A stretch of DNA of 64,000 nucleotides from CAVPUA01 sp963708805 (GCA_963708805.1 CAVPUA010000003.1:1302001-1366000), one strand, 5' to 3'; numbered from the stretch's first letter, positions 1-9,138 are shown. A program made the numbers and translations. Notes: generated from the letters alone by a model not told the origin.

Positions 1-69
1 AAGGTGACGGGCACCGTGCGGGGGACGCTGACGGCGATCTCGGACATGTCCTCGGTGCTCGCCCGATGA
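1..69 (+). CDS. C-terminal end of a glycosyltransferase family 2 protein (partial)
   Basis: The first 22 codons of the window are open and end in TGA at 67-69. The stop overlaps the ATG of the next gene (ATGA), so the two are translationally coupled. The tail has a GTVRGT segment like that closing family 2 glycosyltransferases that sit beside DUF2064 proteins in actinobacteria. The family assignment rests on that short tail and the gene order, so it is tentative. The active site lies outside the window. Confidence 0.45.
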   Translation, partial: KVTGTVRGTLTAISDMSSVLAR

Positions 70-695
70 TCGAGACGCTGATCGTCATCGCCAAGGAACC
101 GATCGCGGGCCGGGTGAAGACACGCCTCGTGCCGCCGCTGACCTACGAGCAGGCCGCCGAGGTCGCCGAGGCGGCGCTGGCCGATACGCTCGCGGTCGGG
201 TCGGAATTCCCCTGTCGGAAAAGGGTGATCGCGCTCGATGGCGATCCCGGCGACTGGCTGCCGGCCGGCTGGACGGTCGTCCCGCAGGTCTCGGGCGGCC
301 TGGACGACCGGTTGACCGCCGCCTTCGCCGCGGTGTCCGGCCCCGCCCTGCTGGTCGGGATGGACACTCCGCAGTTGCGTGTAGAGCACCTGTTGCGCGC
401 CGACCTGGACACCTACGACGCCTGCCTCGGATTGGCCGAGGACGGTGGGTACTGGGCGATCGGCCTGCGCGATCCCGCGATGGCCGCCACCGTGATCCCG
501 GGGGTCCCGATGTCGAGAGATCACACCGGCGGCGCTCAGTTGCTGCGCCTCGGTGCGGCCGGGCTGGCCGTGCAGCTGCTGGACGAACTCGTCGACGTCG
601 ACGACATCCACGCCGCCCGCCGGGTCGCGTCACTGGAGCCGACGAGTCGCTTCGCGCGGGCCGTGCAGCGGGCCGACCGACAGCGGGTGGCGTGA
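66..695 (+). CDS. DUF2064 / TIGR04282-type glycosyltransferase-like protein
   Basis: The protein is 209 residues, the usual size of the DUF2064 family, which adopts a nucleotide-sugar-transferase-like fold. The N-terminal block IAKEPIAGRVKTRL (about residues 8-21) and the later GMDTPQL motif (about 98-104) are the family signatures. The substrate is unknown; family members sit in clusters with GT2 enzymes and a SAM methyltransferase, as here. The start overlaps the stop of the upstream gene, and its own stop overlaps the start of the methyltransferase, so the three form one operon. Confidence 0.82.
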   Translation: MIETLIVIAKEPIAGRVKTRLVPPLTYEQAAEVAEAALADTLAVGSEFPCRKRVIALDGDPGDWLPAGWTVVPQVSGGLDDRLTAAFAAVSGPALLVGMDTPQLRVEHLLRADLDTYDACLGLAEDGGYWAIGLRDPAMAATVIPGVPMSRDHTGGAQLLRLGAAGLAVQLLDELVDVDDIHAARRVASLEPTSRFARAVQRADRQRVA

Positions 696-1327
696 TGCAG
701 CCCGGAGCCCTCGCGCCCTACGAGGAGTCGTTGCGACGGCTGGCGCCGCTCGCGGTGATCGACGACGACGGTCTGCTGACCGAGTTCGACGTCCACCGCT
801 GGCTCGGACCGGTCGACGACGTCGACCAGACCGTGATCGCCCGCTGCGTCGGGCCGGTGTTGGACGTGGGGTGCGGGCCGGGACGCTTCGTGGCCGCCCT
901 GGCTGAGCGCGGGATAGCCGCCCTCGGTCTCGACATCGCCGACACCGCGGTCGCGCTGACCCGCGAACTCGGCGCGCCCGCGTTGCTGCGCAGCGTCTTC
1001 GACCCCGCACCGGCGGAAGGTCGCTGGCCGACCGTCCTGCTCATGGACGGCAACATCGGCATCGGCGGCGACCCCGCGCGGCTGCTCCAGCGCGTACGGT
1101 CGCTGCTCGCACCGGGCGGTCGCGCGATCGTCGAGGTGACCGAACAGCACGACGACGAAGAGATCCTGACGCTGCGCTTCAGCCGCGGCGGCCAGGCCGT
1201 CGGCCCGGAGTTCCCCTGGGCCGTCGTCGGTCTGGGCGCGCTCGTCCGGCTGGCCGGACAGGGCGATTACGAGGTCGAGGAGTCGTGGTCGATCGACGGC
1301 CGCACGTTCGCGACGCTCGTCTGCTGA
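695..1327 (+). CDS. class I SAM-dependent methyltransferase
   Basis: About 210 residues with the Rossmann-fold motif VLDVGCGPGRFVAALAE near residues 56-72 and an acidic motif II (GLDIAD). Such a protein transfers a methyl group from S-adenosylmethionine; the acceptor cannot be read from the sequence. The ATG at 695 overlaps the preceding TGA (GTGATG), and GTG at 692 is an in-frame alternative. The last 61 bases overlap the convergent membrane-protein gene on the minus strand. Confidence 0.83.
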   Translation: MQPGALAPYEESLRRLAPLAVIDDDGLLTEFDVHRWLGPVDDVDQTVIARCVGPVLDVGCGPGRFVAALAERGIAALGLDIADTAVALTRELGAPALLRSVFDPAPAEGRWPTVLLMDGNIGIGGDPARLLQRVRSLLAPGGRAIVEVTEQHDDEEILTLRFSRGGQAVGPEFPWAVVGLGALVRLAGQGDYEVEESWSIDGRTFATLVC

Positions 1328-1752
1328 CGGTCCCGGACGAACCGGAAGGCGTAGGCGGCCACCGCGGCCGCGGCGATCAGGCCGAGCAATACGAACAAGT
1401 GCGACTTGTAGTCCTGCTCGAGCAGAGCCTGTCCCGGCTGCGACTGCCCGCGGCGATGGATCAAGGGGATCGCGATCAGCGTGACCATGGCTGCCGAGAC
1501 GAGCGCACCCTGGACGAAGCGACGGGCCCGCGGCTTCACCGTCTTGGTCAGCACGAAGCCGATCGCCGCGATCACCGGCATGATCATCCCGTCGACGACG
1601 ATGTCGGACCCGATGGCCCACTTCAGGACGCCGAACGGGTTGTTGACGTTGCTCGGCTTGTCGTAGAGCAGCTTCAGGCCGTAGAGCATGCCGGCCACAC
1701 CGACCGCCCCGATACCGATGCGCATGATCATCGTCGAGCTCGGGGCCTTCAT
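1267..1752 (-). CDS. small integral membrane protein, unknown function
   Basis: A 161-residue protein with about four hydrophobic segments (roughly residues 8-30, 48-65, 78-98 and 118-140). It has no recognisable catalytic motif. ATG at 1752 overlaps the stop of the upstream molybdopterin oxidoreductase (ATGA), so it is probably a cotranslated partner. The C-terminus is polar and overlaps the convergent methyltransferase by 61 bases; the last 20 or so residues may be read-through caused by an indel. I do not recognise the family. Confidence 0.65.
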   Translation of the reverse strand: MKAPSSTMIMRIGIGAVGVAGMLYGLKLLYDKPSNVNNPFGVLKWAIGSDIVVDGMIMPVIAAIGFVLTKTVKPRARRFVQGALVSAAMVTLIAIPLIHRRGQSQPGQALLEQDYKSHLFVLLGLIAAAAVAAYAFRFVRDRQQTSVANVRPSIDHDSSTS

Positions 1753-2961
1753 GAGACGGTCACCGTGTTGACCCACTTCGTGTTCAGGACGCCGGCCCGG
1801 TTCGGCGAGATGAGCCGGATCGGATAGCCGTGATCGAGCGTGAGACGTTCACCGTTGAGGTGCGTCGCGAGCAGCGCGTCCTTCAGTTGCGGGCCGAAGA
1901 TGTCGGACTTCCGGTAGATGCCGGCCGCCTCGATCGAGTTGATGTGCACGTGCGAGTTCTCGTCGCCGCCGACACGTTTCACCAGGTCGAGCAACGAGAT
2001 TCCGTACCAACGGGCCGACACCGACCAGCCCTCGACGCAGGCGATCGGGAACACCCGGTCGAGCCGCGGCATCGCTTCGATCTGGGGTAGCGACAGCTCG
2101 AACGGCTTGGGCCCCTTCACCATGAGCCGATAGCTCGGATCGACCGCGAGGGTGGTGACGTCCGCGGCCTTTGACGATGCCTGCTTGGCGGTGCGGTTGA
2201 TGGGTACGTGCAACTCGGTGGCCTTGTCGGCGCGTCGCGGGGACAGCAGGGCGATCTTCTGTAGCGGCGTCACCGTTCCGCCGGCGACCGTGGCCACGAT
2301 CACGCCGACCCCCGCCCCGCTCGCGACCAGCAAACCGCGTCGGCTCAGACCGTCGTGCTCCACCGGCTCGTCGTCGATGTTGCGCAGCGGCTCGCCCCGC
2401 GGCGGCGTCAGCGGGGTGGCCAGGCCCTCGCGGATCACCGGCAGCTTGCACGAGATGTGCAGCAGCAGCGACCCGAAGACGATGTAGGCGAGCGCGTAGT
2501 GGACGGTCGTGAAGAACCACGGCCACGGGTACCAGTCGAGCGTGTTGATGAAGCCGGTGCCGACCTCGAGCAGCGCCGAGAAGACGAACACCGCGATCGA
2601 CAGCCGCTCGATGGCATTGAGCAGCGACTTGGCCGGCGGCCACTGGAACAGCTTCGGATAGACCGTCCACAGCTTGAGCAGGAGCAGTGGGATCGATGCC
2701 GTTCCGGTGATCACGTGCAAACCCTGCGTCAACCGGTAGCCCCAGGTCGGGGCCGCCGGGTTCGGGCAGCCAGTGCCACGGTCCGTACTGGTAGTGACTC
2801 AGCACGCCCGTCACGAAGCAGATCGTGAAGAAGATCCCGAGCAGCCGTCCGACCCGCGCGATAACGGCTGGATGATGCAGCGGGCTGGAAAATCGCGGCC
2901 AGAAGGGCGGGGGGTTCTCGAGCGCTTTCTCGAGAAGCCCGGGCAGCTTGAGGCTCGGCAT
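1749..2961 (-). CDS. membrane molybdopterin-dependent oxidoreductase, sulfite oxidase-like (frame broken near 2742)
   Basis: The N-terminal part has four membrane helices of cytochrome b561-like layout. A fifth hydrophobic stretch follows (LLVASGAGVGVIVATVAGG), then a sulfite-oxidase-type molybdopterin domain with the conserved cysteine in IACVEGWS. The predicted role is periplasmic redox chemistry anchored in the membrane. The reading frame changes near 2742: one extra C turns the expected WLPEPAAPTWGYR into a shifted frame, and removing it joins both halves (about 403 residues). I took ATG 2961 (MPSLKLPG) because the homologous region begins there. The gene diverges from the GT87-like gene at 3053. 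Confidence 0.8.
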
Positions 2962-3052
2962 GTCTCGATCATCAGCCAGATCGCCGGTTTCAACCCTTAA
3001 CAGGTGCAGAACACCGCGCGGAGCGACCGGCGGGCATGGCAGTGTCATCGGC

Positions 3053-4426
3053 GTGGTGGTTGCTCGCCGTTCGCTGCTCGCTGCGCTGCTGGTCGCGCAG
3101 GGGGTGTTGATCGTCCTCGCGCTGGCCCGGACGTTCAGTTCGAGCAACGTCGGCCGGTACGAGTTCCCGGCACTGATCGTCTTCGCGGCGGTGCTCGTGC
3201 TGCTGGCGACCTCGGACCTGCCGCGGTGGTTGCTGGCTCGTGGCATCGTCGCCGTCGGAGTGGTCTTCGAACTCCTCGCGCTGATGAAGCCGCCCGCCGA
3301 CAGCGACGACGACTTCCGCTACATCTGGGACGCGAAGGTGCAGCTGTCCGGCGTCGATCCTTACCGGTACACGCCTATCAGCCCCCAGCTGGCCCACCTG
3401 CGCGACTCGTTCCTGTTCCCGACCGGCGCCTGCCACCGGTACGCGATCGCCGACGGCTGCACTCAGATCAACAAGCCGTCGGTGCACACCATCTATCCGC
3501 CGGTGGCCGAGGCGACGTTCACCCTGGTCCGTCTGTTGTCGTTCGGCGGGCACGGCAATCACCTGCCTCTGCAACTCGCCGCCGCGCTCGGCGTCCTCGC
3601 GGTGACCCTGCTGCTGTTGCGCCGCGCGCTCGCCGCGGGCGCGCCGCTGTGGCCCGTCGCGTTGTGGGCCTGGTGCCCGGTGACGGTGATCGAGTTGGTC
3701 AACAACGCGCACATCGACTGGCTCGGCGTGCTGTTGTCGGTGCTCGCGCTGACCGTCGCTGCGCGCGGTCGGTTCGCCTGGGCCGGGGTGCTCGTCGGCG
3801 CCGCGTTCACCACCAAGCTCTATCCGGCGTTGATCGGGGCCGCGCTGCTACGCCGGCGGCCGGTCGTGGTCGTCGGCGCGGCGGTGGCCACCGTGGTCGT
3901 CGTCTATGTCCCGCACGTCATTGCGGTCGGCCAGCACGTCGTGGGCTTCCTGCCCTCGTATCTCGACAACGGGGGGTATTCCAACGGCTCGGAGTACCGC
4001 CTGCTCAGCTTCTGGCTGCCGTCGGGCCTGCGCACTCCGGTGGCGGCGATCCTGGTCGTCGGCGTGCTCGTCTGGTCGATCGTTCGCTCCGACCCCGACC
4101 GGCCCGAGCGCGCCGCATTGATCGCGGTCGGCGGCGCGATGATCGTCGCGACTCCGGTGTTGCCGTGGTACACGGTGCTGCTGCTCGCCCTGGCCGCGAT
4201 GAACGCCCGACCCGAATGGCTCGGCATCGTCGTCGCACCGACGATCTCGTACCTGCTGGTGGCGCGCGGCCACGACATCGACACGGTCACGACCTGGGCC
4301 TTCGCGGGCGGAGTCGTCTTCCTCGTCGCCGGCACGCTCATCCGGCGCCGAGCCGCCGCCCGCACTGCGGCCTTGCCCATCCAGGAACCAGAAATCGAGG
4401 CCCGATCCGGTCTCTCGATGGGCTAG
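3053..4426 (+). CDS. GT87/DUF2029-like polyprenyl-phosphate sugar transferase, integral membrane
   Basis: About 457 residues with some 10-12 hydrophobic helices and an early acidic loop, PADSDDDFRYIWDAKV. That loop matches the catalytic Asp region of GT-C glycosyltransferases such as the mannosyltransferases of the DUF2029/GT87 family. It probably moves a sugar from a lipid carrier on the outer face of the membrane. GTG 3053 is preferred because upstream in-frame sequence is intergenic in character; GTG 3056 is equally possible. The last codons and stop lie inside a 57-bp palindrome (4371-4427). Confidence 0.75.
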   Translation: MVVARRSLLAALLVAQGVLIVLALARTFSSSNVGRYEFPALIVFAAVLVLLATSDLPRWLLARGIVAVGVVFELLALMKPPADSDDDFRYIWDAKVQLSGVDPYRYTPISPQLAHLRDSFLFPTGACHRYAIADGCTQINKPSVHTIYPPVAEATFTLVRLLSFGGHGNHLPLQLAAALGVLAVTLLLLRRALAAGAPLWPVALWAWCPVTVIELVNNAHIDWLGVLLSVLALTVAARGRFAWAGVLVGAAFTTKLYPALIGAALLRRRPVVVVGAAVATVVVVYVPHVIAVGQHVVGFLPSYLDNGGYSNGSEYRLLSFWLPSGLRTPVAAILVVGVLVWSIVRSDPDRPERAALIAVGGAMIVATPVLPWYTVLLLALAAMNARPEWLGIVVAPTISYLLVARGHDIDTVTTWAFAGGVVFLVAGTLIRRRAAARTAALPIQEPEIEARSGLSMG

Positions 4427-4427
4427 G
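4371..4427. repeat. 57-bp palindromic element, copy 1
   Basis: The left arm begins CCTTGCCCATC and the right arm, read on the other strand, begins CCTAGCCCATC, with further matching through ACCAG/ACCGG and ATCG. The element encodes the last residues of the upstream gene and the end of the DUF559 gene. A second copy of the same length and end sequence lies at 5518-5574. Confidence 0.6.
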
Positions 4428-5451
4428 CGACGAGCAGGGCCCGAAGCCGGTTCACGGTCGGCCCGGGGTCTCCGATCACGTCTGACCACATGACCCGGAC
4501 CACCCGAAAGCCCAGGCGCTCGAGCCGCTCCTGCCGCACCTTCTCGTCCCACAATGCCTGGCGGTCGTCGTACTTGATGCGTCCGTCGGCTTCCAGAACG
4601 ACCTGCCGGTGGCGCCAGATCATGTCGACCCGGCAACGCCACCCGTCCCACTCGTCCTCGATCCACGCCTGCAGTTCGGGCGCCGGCAGCCCGGCCCCGA
4701 CGATGGCTTCACGGGTCAGAGACTCCAGCGGCGACTCAGCGAGCGGGTCGGCGTTCTGCACGACCCACGCGGCGGCGCGACTGCCCATCCATCCGCGACA
4801 CCCGTCGAGGGCGACGTTGAGCTCGCGGGCCTGGCACAGCTTGTAGCGCATCGAGGCATCCGCGACGACCAGCCCCGATCGCCGGTCGTGGCGAGCGAGA
4901 TCGACGACCGTCCGAGCCGGACTGGTCAAACGCACGCCGAACCACGTCCCCAAGTCGCCCGCGTGGAGAGTCGCGCTACGCGCCAGCGTTTTCGATCGCC
5001 GGCCGGTGACATCGTTGCTGACGACGGTGACGATTGGCGTCTTCGGTCGGTGCAGGACGGGCAGACCGTGGAGCAAGGCAGCACTCTCGTGGCTGACGAC
5101 AGAACCCGGCCAGGCCAGAGCGGCCGCCGCCGCTTCGAGGGCCTCGCGCGCATCACCGTCGGGGATCCGCACTGGCGTGAAGACAGCCCGCCGGAGGCGG
5201 GTCCACCGCCCCGCGCGGATATGGCGGCGCAGCTGCGCCGGGGTCATCCCACTCGCGATGGCCTGCTCGTACGACAGGACGAATCCCTGGCTGACAACGA
5301 GCGCCTGGATGCGCGTATCGGCCACCGTGGCCGCGAGGTCGCTCCAGACTCGACGCCAACGTTGGACCCTGGTCAGGCCGACGACATCGCGGGGCCCGCT
5401 CGGGACGACAACGTTGTCGAGGTACCAGTCGAGACTCGGGAGCGAGGACAC
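4423..5451 (-). CDS. AbiEi-like N-terminal / DUF559 endonuclease-like C-terminal protein
   Basis: The N-terminal third looks like the winged-helix AbiEi_4 domain (YEQAIASGMTPAQLRRHI, then LRRAVFTP). The last 110 residues fit DUF559, a Vsr/PD-(D/E)XK-like fold: RCRVDMIWRHRQVVLEADGR followed by a conserved C-terminal RVVRVMW. Nuclease activity is only inferred; many such proteins are stand-alone and of unknown role. The start is uncertain: frame continues upstream to about 5538, GTG 5451 is one choice, and the domain itself needs only the part below about 5350. The gene lies exactly between two 57-bp palindromes. Confidence 0.7.
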   Translation of the reverse strand: MSSLPSLDWYLDNVVVPSGPRDVVGLTRVQRWRRVWSDLAATVADTRIQALVVSQGFVLSYEQAIASGMTPAQLRRHIRAGRWTRLRRAVFTPVRIPDGDAREALEAAAAALAWPGSVVSHESAALLHGLPVLHRPKTPIVTVVSNDVTGRRSKTLARSATLHAGDLGTWFGVRLTSPARTVVDLARHDRRSGLVVADASMRYKLCQARELNVALDGCRGWMGSRAAAWVVQNADPLAESPLESLTREAIVGAGLPAPELQAWIEDEWDGWRCRVDMIWRHRQVVLEADGRIKYDDRQALWDEKVRQERLERLGFRVVRVMWSDVIGDPGPTVNRLRALLVA

Positions 5452-5517
5452 GCATGATGATGGCTCGTTGGTCGCATTCGCCGCCGCAGTGCGGCGCCCA
5501 CTGTGGACAAGCGGATA

Positions 5518-5574
5518 CCTTGCCCATCCAGCGACCAAATTTCGGGACCGAAACTGGTCGCCCGATGGGCAAGG
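5518..5574. repeat. 57-bp palindromic element, copy 2
   Basis: The left arm CCTTGCCCATCCAGCGACC pairs with a right arm whose complement reads CCTTGCCCATCGGGCGACC, both continuing into TTTCGG. The dyad centre lies near 5546. It matches copy 1 (4371-4427) in length and at the termini, and lies upstream of the DUF559 gene. Confidence 0.65.
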
Positions 5575-5588
5575 CGCGTCGAGTGGGG

Positions 5589-5810
5589 TTAGCGAGCCGA
5601 GCGCCAGCCGCCCTCGCCGGACGGCCAGAAGCGACGCATCGAGTGGGACGGATCATTCCAGCGCCCGCGCACCACCGGCGTCGGGGCATCGTCGACCTCG
5701 CCCCCGGAAACCGCCATGATCGCGGTGAGCGCGGCGATCTCCTCGGCGCTCGCCCGGCCGCGCACGATCCGCAGCACCGGACGCTCAGACTCGTTCGCTG
5801 CCGAGGTCAC
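5589..5810 (-). CDS. accE: acyl-CoA carboxylase epsilon subunit
   Basis: A 73-residue protein with the AccE pattern: an N-terminal VLRIVRGRASAEEIAALTAI and a C-terminal WNDPSHSMR segment. Epsilon subunits stabilise and activate acetyl/propionyl-CoA carboxylases in actinobacteria. ATG 5810 overlaps the stop of accD5 at 5807, so it is coupled to the beta subunit, the standard arrangement for this complex. Confidence 0.88.
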   Translation of the reverse strand: MTSAANESERPVLRIVRGRASAEEIAALTAIMAVSGGEVDDAPTPVVRGRWNDPSHSMRRFWPSGEGGWRSAR

Positions 5811-7405
5811 AGCGGGATGTTCCCGTGCTTCTTGGGCGGCAGCGACTGCCGCTTGTTGCGCAGCATCCGCAGCGACTTGATCACGTAGGCCCGGGTCTCG
5901 GACGGCGGGATCACCGAGTCGATGTAGCCGCGCTCGGCCGCGACGTAGGGGTTGACCAGGGTGTCCTCGTAGTCGGTCACGAGTTCGGCCCGGGTCGCCT
6001 CGGGATCAGCCGACGCCGCGATCGCCTTGCGGTGCAGGATGTTGGCCGCACCCTGCGCACCCATGACGGCGATCTGCGCGGTCGGCCAGGCGATGTTGAT
6101 GTCGGCGCCCAGGTGCTTGGAGCCCATGACGTCGTACGCCCCGCCGAACGCCTTGCGGGTGACGATCGTGATCAGCGGGACGGTCGCCTCGGCGTAGGCG
6201 TAGATCAGCTTCGCGCCGCGGCGGATGATGCCGGCGTGCTCCTGCCCGACGCCGGGCAGGAAGCCGGGGACGTCGACCAGTGTGATCACCGGGACGTTGA
6301 ACGCGTCGCAGGTGCGCACGAAGCGGGCCGCCTTCTCGGAGGCGTCGATGTCGAGGCAGCCGGCGAAGTGCATCGGCTGGTTGGCCACGACGCCGACCGG
6401 GTGGCCCTCGATGCGGCCGAAGCCGACGATGATGTTCGGGGCGAACAGCGCGTGCACCTCGAGGAAGTCACCGTCGTCGAGCAGGTGGTTGATGACCTCG
6501 TGCATGTCGTAGGGCTGGTTGGCCGAGTCGGGGATGAACGAGTCGAGAAAGGCATCCGAGTCATCGGTCTCGATCCGACACGTCGGTGTCGTAGATCGGC
6601 AGCGGGTCGAGGTTGTTGCTGACGGCAGGTAGGACAGCAACGCCTTGACGTAGTTGATCGCGTCGTCCTCGTCGGCGCCGAGGTAGTGCGCGTTGCCGCT
6701 GGTCGTGTTGTGCGTGCGGGCGCCGCCGAGCTCCTCGAGCGTGACGTCCTCGCCGGTGACGGTCTTGACGACGTCCGGGCCGGTGATGAACATCTGCGAC
6801 GTCTTGTCGACCATGACGATGAAGTCGGTCAGCGCGGGGGAGTAGACGTGCCCACCGGCGGCCGCGCCCATGATCAACGAGATCTGCGGGATGACGCCGG
6901 ACGCCTGGACGTTGCGGTAGAAGATCTCGCCGTAGAGGCCGAGCGACACGACGCCTTCCTGGATGCGCGCGCCGCCACCTTCATTGATGCCGACGACCGG
7001 GCAGCCGTTCTTCATCGCGAAGTCGAGCACCTTGACGATCTTCTCGCCGTACACCTCGCCGAGCGCGCCGCCGAAGACGGTGACGTCCTGGCTGAACACG
7101 CAGACGGGCCGGCCGTCGACGGTGCCGTAGCCGGTGACGACGCCGTCGCCGAACGGACGGTTGGAGTCGAGGCCGAAGTTGCGCGAGCGGTGCCGCGCGA
7201 ACTCGTCGAGCTCGATGAACGAGCCCTCGTCGAGCAGAGCCGCGATGCGTTCGCGGGCCGTCTTCTTGCCGCGGGCGTGCTGCTTCTCGACCGCGCGGGC
7301 CGAGCCGGCGTGCACGGCCTCGTCGTAGCGGTGGGCGAGGTCGGCCAGCTTGCCGGCGGTGGTGTGCGGATCGGGGACGCTCGGGGAAAGGGGCTCGGCT
7401 GCCAT
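5807..7405 (-). CDS. accD5: acyl-CoA carboxylase beta (carboxyltransferase) subunit, AccD5-like (short frame disturbance)
   Basis: About 532 residues of a biotin-dependent carboxyltransferase. The N-terminal block GKKTARERIAALLDEGSF, the oxyanion region GAAAGGHVYSPALTDF and the second one, RKAFGGAYDVMGSKHLGAD, are typical of propionyl/acetyl-CoA carboxylase beta chains that transfer CO2 from biotin to acyl-CoA. ATG 7405 (MAAEPLSP) fits homologue starts better than the upstream in-frame codons. Between 6577 and 6613 one lost and one gained base garble about 12 residues: LPSNNLDPLPIYDTDV is expected. The overall frame is kept. It diverges from birA. Confidence 0.92.
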   Translation of the reverse strand: MAAEPLSPSVPDPHTTAGKLADLAHRYDEAVHAGSARAVEKQHARGKKTARERIAALLDEGSFIELDEFARHRSRNFGLDSNRPFGDGVVTGYGTVDGRPVCVFSQDVTVFGGALGEVYGEKIVKVLDFAMKNGCPVVGINEGGGARIQEGVVSLGLYGEIFYRNVQASGVIPQISLIMGAAAGGHVYSPALTDFIVMVDKTSQMFITGPDVVKTVTGEDVTLEELGGARTHNTTSGNAHYLGADEDDAINYVKALLSYLPSATTSTRCRSTTPTCRIETDDSDAFLDSFIPDSANQPYDMHEVINHLLDDGDFLEVHALFAPNIIVGFGRIEGHPVGVVANQPMHFAGCLDIDASEKAARFVRTCDAFNVPVITLVDVPGFLPGVGQEHAGIIRRGAKLIYAYAEATVPLITIVTRKAFGGAYDVMGSKHLGADINIAWPTAQIAVMGAQGAANILHRKAIAASADPEATRAELVTDYEDTLVNPYVAAERGYIDSVIPPSETRAYVIKSLRMLRNKRQSLPPKKHGNIPL

Positions 7406-7474
7406 GACGACGGAGTTTAGTGCGACGGCCCAGCGAGTCACGCCCAGACGTGAGCAAGAACCTAGGGTGAACGC

Positions 7475-8226
7475 ATGACCAGCCGCCCGCCGCTCGATCC
7501 CAGCCGCCTGCCGGCTCGTCCGCCCTGGACGCGCATCACGATTCTCGACGAAGTGGACTCGACCAACACCGCGGCCGCCGGCCGGCCGCCGGGGACGGTC
7601 GTCGTGGCCGAGAACCAGGTCGCCGGCCGGGGTCGCCTGGACCGCTCGTGGGTCACCCCGCGCGGGGCCGGGCTGACGTTCTCGGTGGTGCTGCGGCCGT
7701 CCACGCCGACATCGTCGTGGGGTTGGCTACCGCTGCTAGCCGGTCTGGCGCTCACCGACGCCATCGACGGCGCGGCCCTCAAATGGCCCAACGACCTGCT
7801 GCTCGGGCCCGGACTCCGCGCAAGGCGGCCGGCATCCTGGCCCAGGCGGCGGGGGATGACGTCATCGTCGGCATCGGACTGAACGTGAGCACCACTCGGG
7901 AGGAACTGCCGGTCGACACCGCGACCTCGCTCGCCCTCGAGGGCGTCGATCACGACCGCACCGAGCTGCTGGAGTCGATCTTGACCGCACTCGGCCGCCG
8001 CTACGACTCGTGGCAGGCGGCGGCCGGTGCGGGTCCGATCGAGGACTACCGCGCCCGCTGCGCGACGATCGGGCAGGACGTCCGCGTCCACGGCGTCGAC
8101 GGGACGACGCTGACCGGGACCGCGACCGGGATCGACGAGGCGGGCCGGCTGCTCGTCTCGCTCGACGGGGTCGAGGTGGCGGTGGCCGCGGGCGACGTCG
8201 AGCACGTTCGAGGCGTGACGCCGTAG
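7475..8226 (+). CDS. birA: biotin--[acetyl-CoA-carboxylase] ligase (frame broken near 7815)
   Basis: BirA attaches biotin to the carboxylase carrier protein. The first part carries LDEVDSTNT, the ATP/biotin motif ENQVAGRGRLDRSW and KWPNDLLLGP. The rest continues in another frame from RKAAGILAQ through GIGLNVS to the C-terminal SH3-like domain ending GVTP. A missing base near 7815 explains the split; the restored length of about 250 residues is normal for class I BirA without a DNA-binding domain. Divergence from accD5-accE is the common actinobacterial arrangement. Confidence 0.88.
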
Positions 8227-8296
8227 CGGGCCACCCGATAACCTGCACGTCTCACCGCGTCGATCCACAGCGTCGGCCGTCACAGGGAGACAAGAG

Positions 8297-8998
8297 ATGG
8301 CATATCCCGAGAAGGTCTTGGCCGACGACGAGGAGGTCGTCGAACACCTGCATCCGCACTGGATCACGCTGGTGCCGGCGACGCTCTGGTTTCTCGTCTT
8401 CTGCGGCGCCGGTGGCGCGGGCATCGCGCTCGTCGCCAATCACACCGACGGAACGACCCAGGACGTCCTGATCATCGTGATCGTCGTCGTGGCCCTGTTG
8501 CTGATCAGCTGGCTGTCGTTCGCGCCCTGGATCAGCTGGCGGACGACGCACTACGTCTTCACCACGCACCGGGTGCTCATCCGTCGCGGCGTCCTGCGGC
8601 ACGAGGGCCGCGACATCGCGCTGCAGCGCATCAGCGACGTCGGATTCTCCCGGTCGCTGTGGGATCGGGTGGTCGGCTCGGGCACGCTGACGATCGAGTC
8701 GGCGGGCGAGCGCGGGCAGGAGACGCTGACCAACGTTCCGCACTCGGACCAGGCCCAGCAGACGCTGAACCGGCTGATCGAGAAGGACGGCGAGCGGCGG
8801 GCGTACGGCGCCGCGCACGGATTCCAGCAGGGACCGCCACCCGGGTACCAGCAGGGGCCACCGCCCGGATACCAGGCTCCGCCTCCCGGCTATCAGCAGG
8901 CTCCGCCTCCGGGCTATCAGCCCGCACCCCCGGGCTACCAGCCGCCGCCGTCCGGCTACCAGCAGTACCCGCCGACCTCGCCCTACCCACCGCAATAA
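8297..8998 (+). CDS. bacterial PH-domain (bPH2/DUF304) membrane protein with PPGYQ-repeat tail
   Basis: A 233-residue protein. Two hydrophobic helices (about residues 24-47 and 56-80) lead into a bPH2 domain with the usual TTHYVFTTHRVLIRRGVL segment. From about residue 175 the C-terminus is proline/glutamine/tyrosine-rich, with about seven PPGYQ-type units (some PSGYQ), a disordered tail seen in some actinobacterial membrane proteins. The tail probably faces the cytoplasm and may bind partners; that is inference. An AGGGAGA-like ribosome site lies just before ATG 8297. Confidence 0.8.
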   Translation: MAYPEKVLADDEEVVEHLHPHWITLVPATLWFLVFCGAGGAGIALVANHTDGTTQDVLIIVIVVVALLLISWLSFAPWISWRTTHYVFTTHRVLIRRGVLRHEGRDIALQRISDVGFSRSLWDRVVGSGTLTIESAGERGQETLTNVPHSDQAQQTLNRLIEKDGERRAYGAAHGFQQGPPPGYQQGPPPGYQAPPPGYQQAPPPGYQPAPPGYQPPPSGYQQYPPTSPYPPQ

Positions 8999-9032
8999 GC
9001 GCGGCCGCCGGTTGTCACGACGCCCGTGACAT

Positions 9033-9073
9033 GACAAATCCCAGGCGCACGGGGGTTTCGCCTGGGATTTGTC
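9033..9073. terminator. strong hairpin between convergent transcription units
   Basis: A perfect 15-bp stem: GACAAATCCCAGGCG at 9033-9047 pairs with its complement at 9059-9073 around an 11-base loop. It sits between the bPH gene (ends 8998) and the convergent pilus locus (ends 9235) and could stop transcription from either side. No long T-run follows on the plus strand, so efficiency is uncertain. Confidence 0.7.
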
Positions 9074-9138
9074 GCGGATTTCTCCAGCGGTCCTCGGCGG
9101 TCGGGGGTGGCGCCGGGGACCTGTTCAGTTGGGAATCC

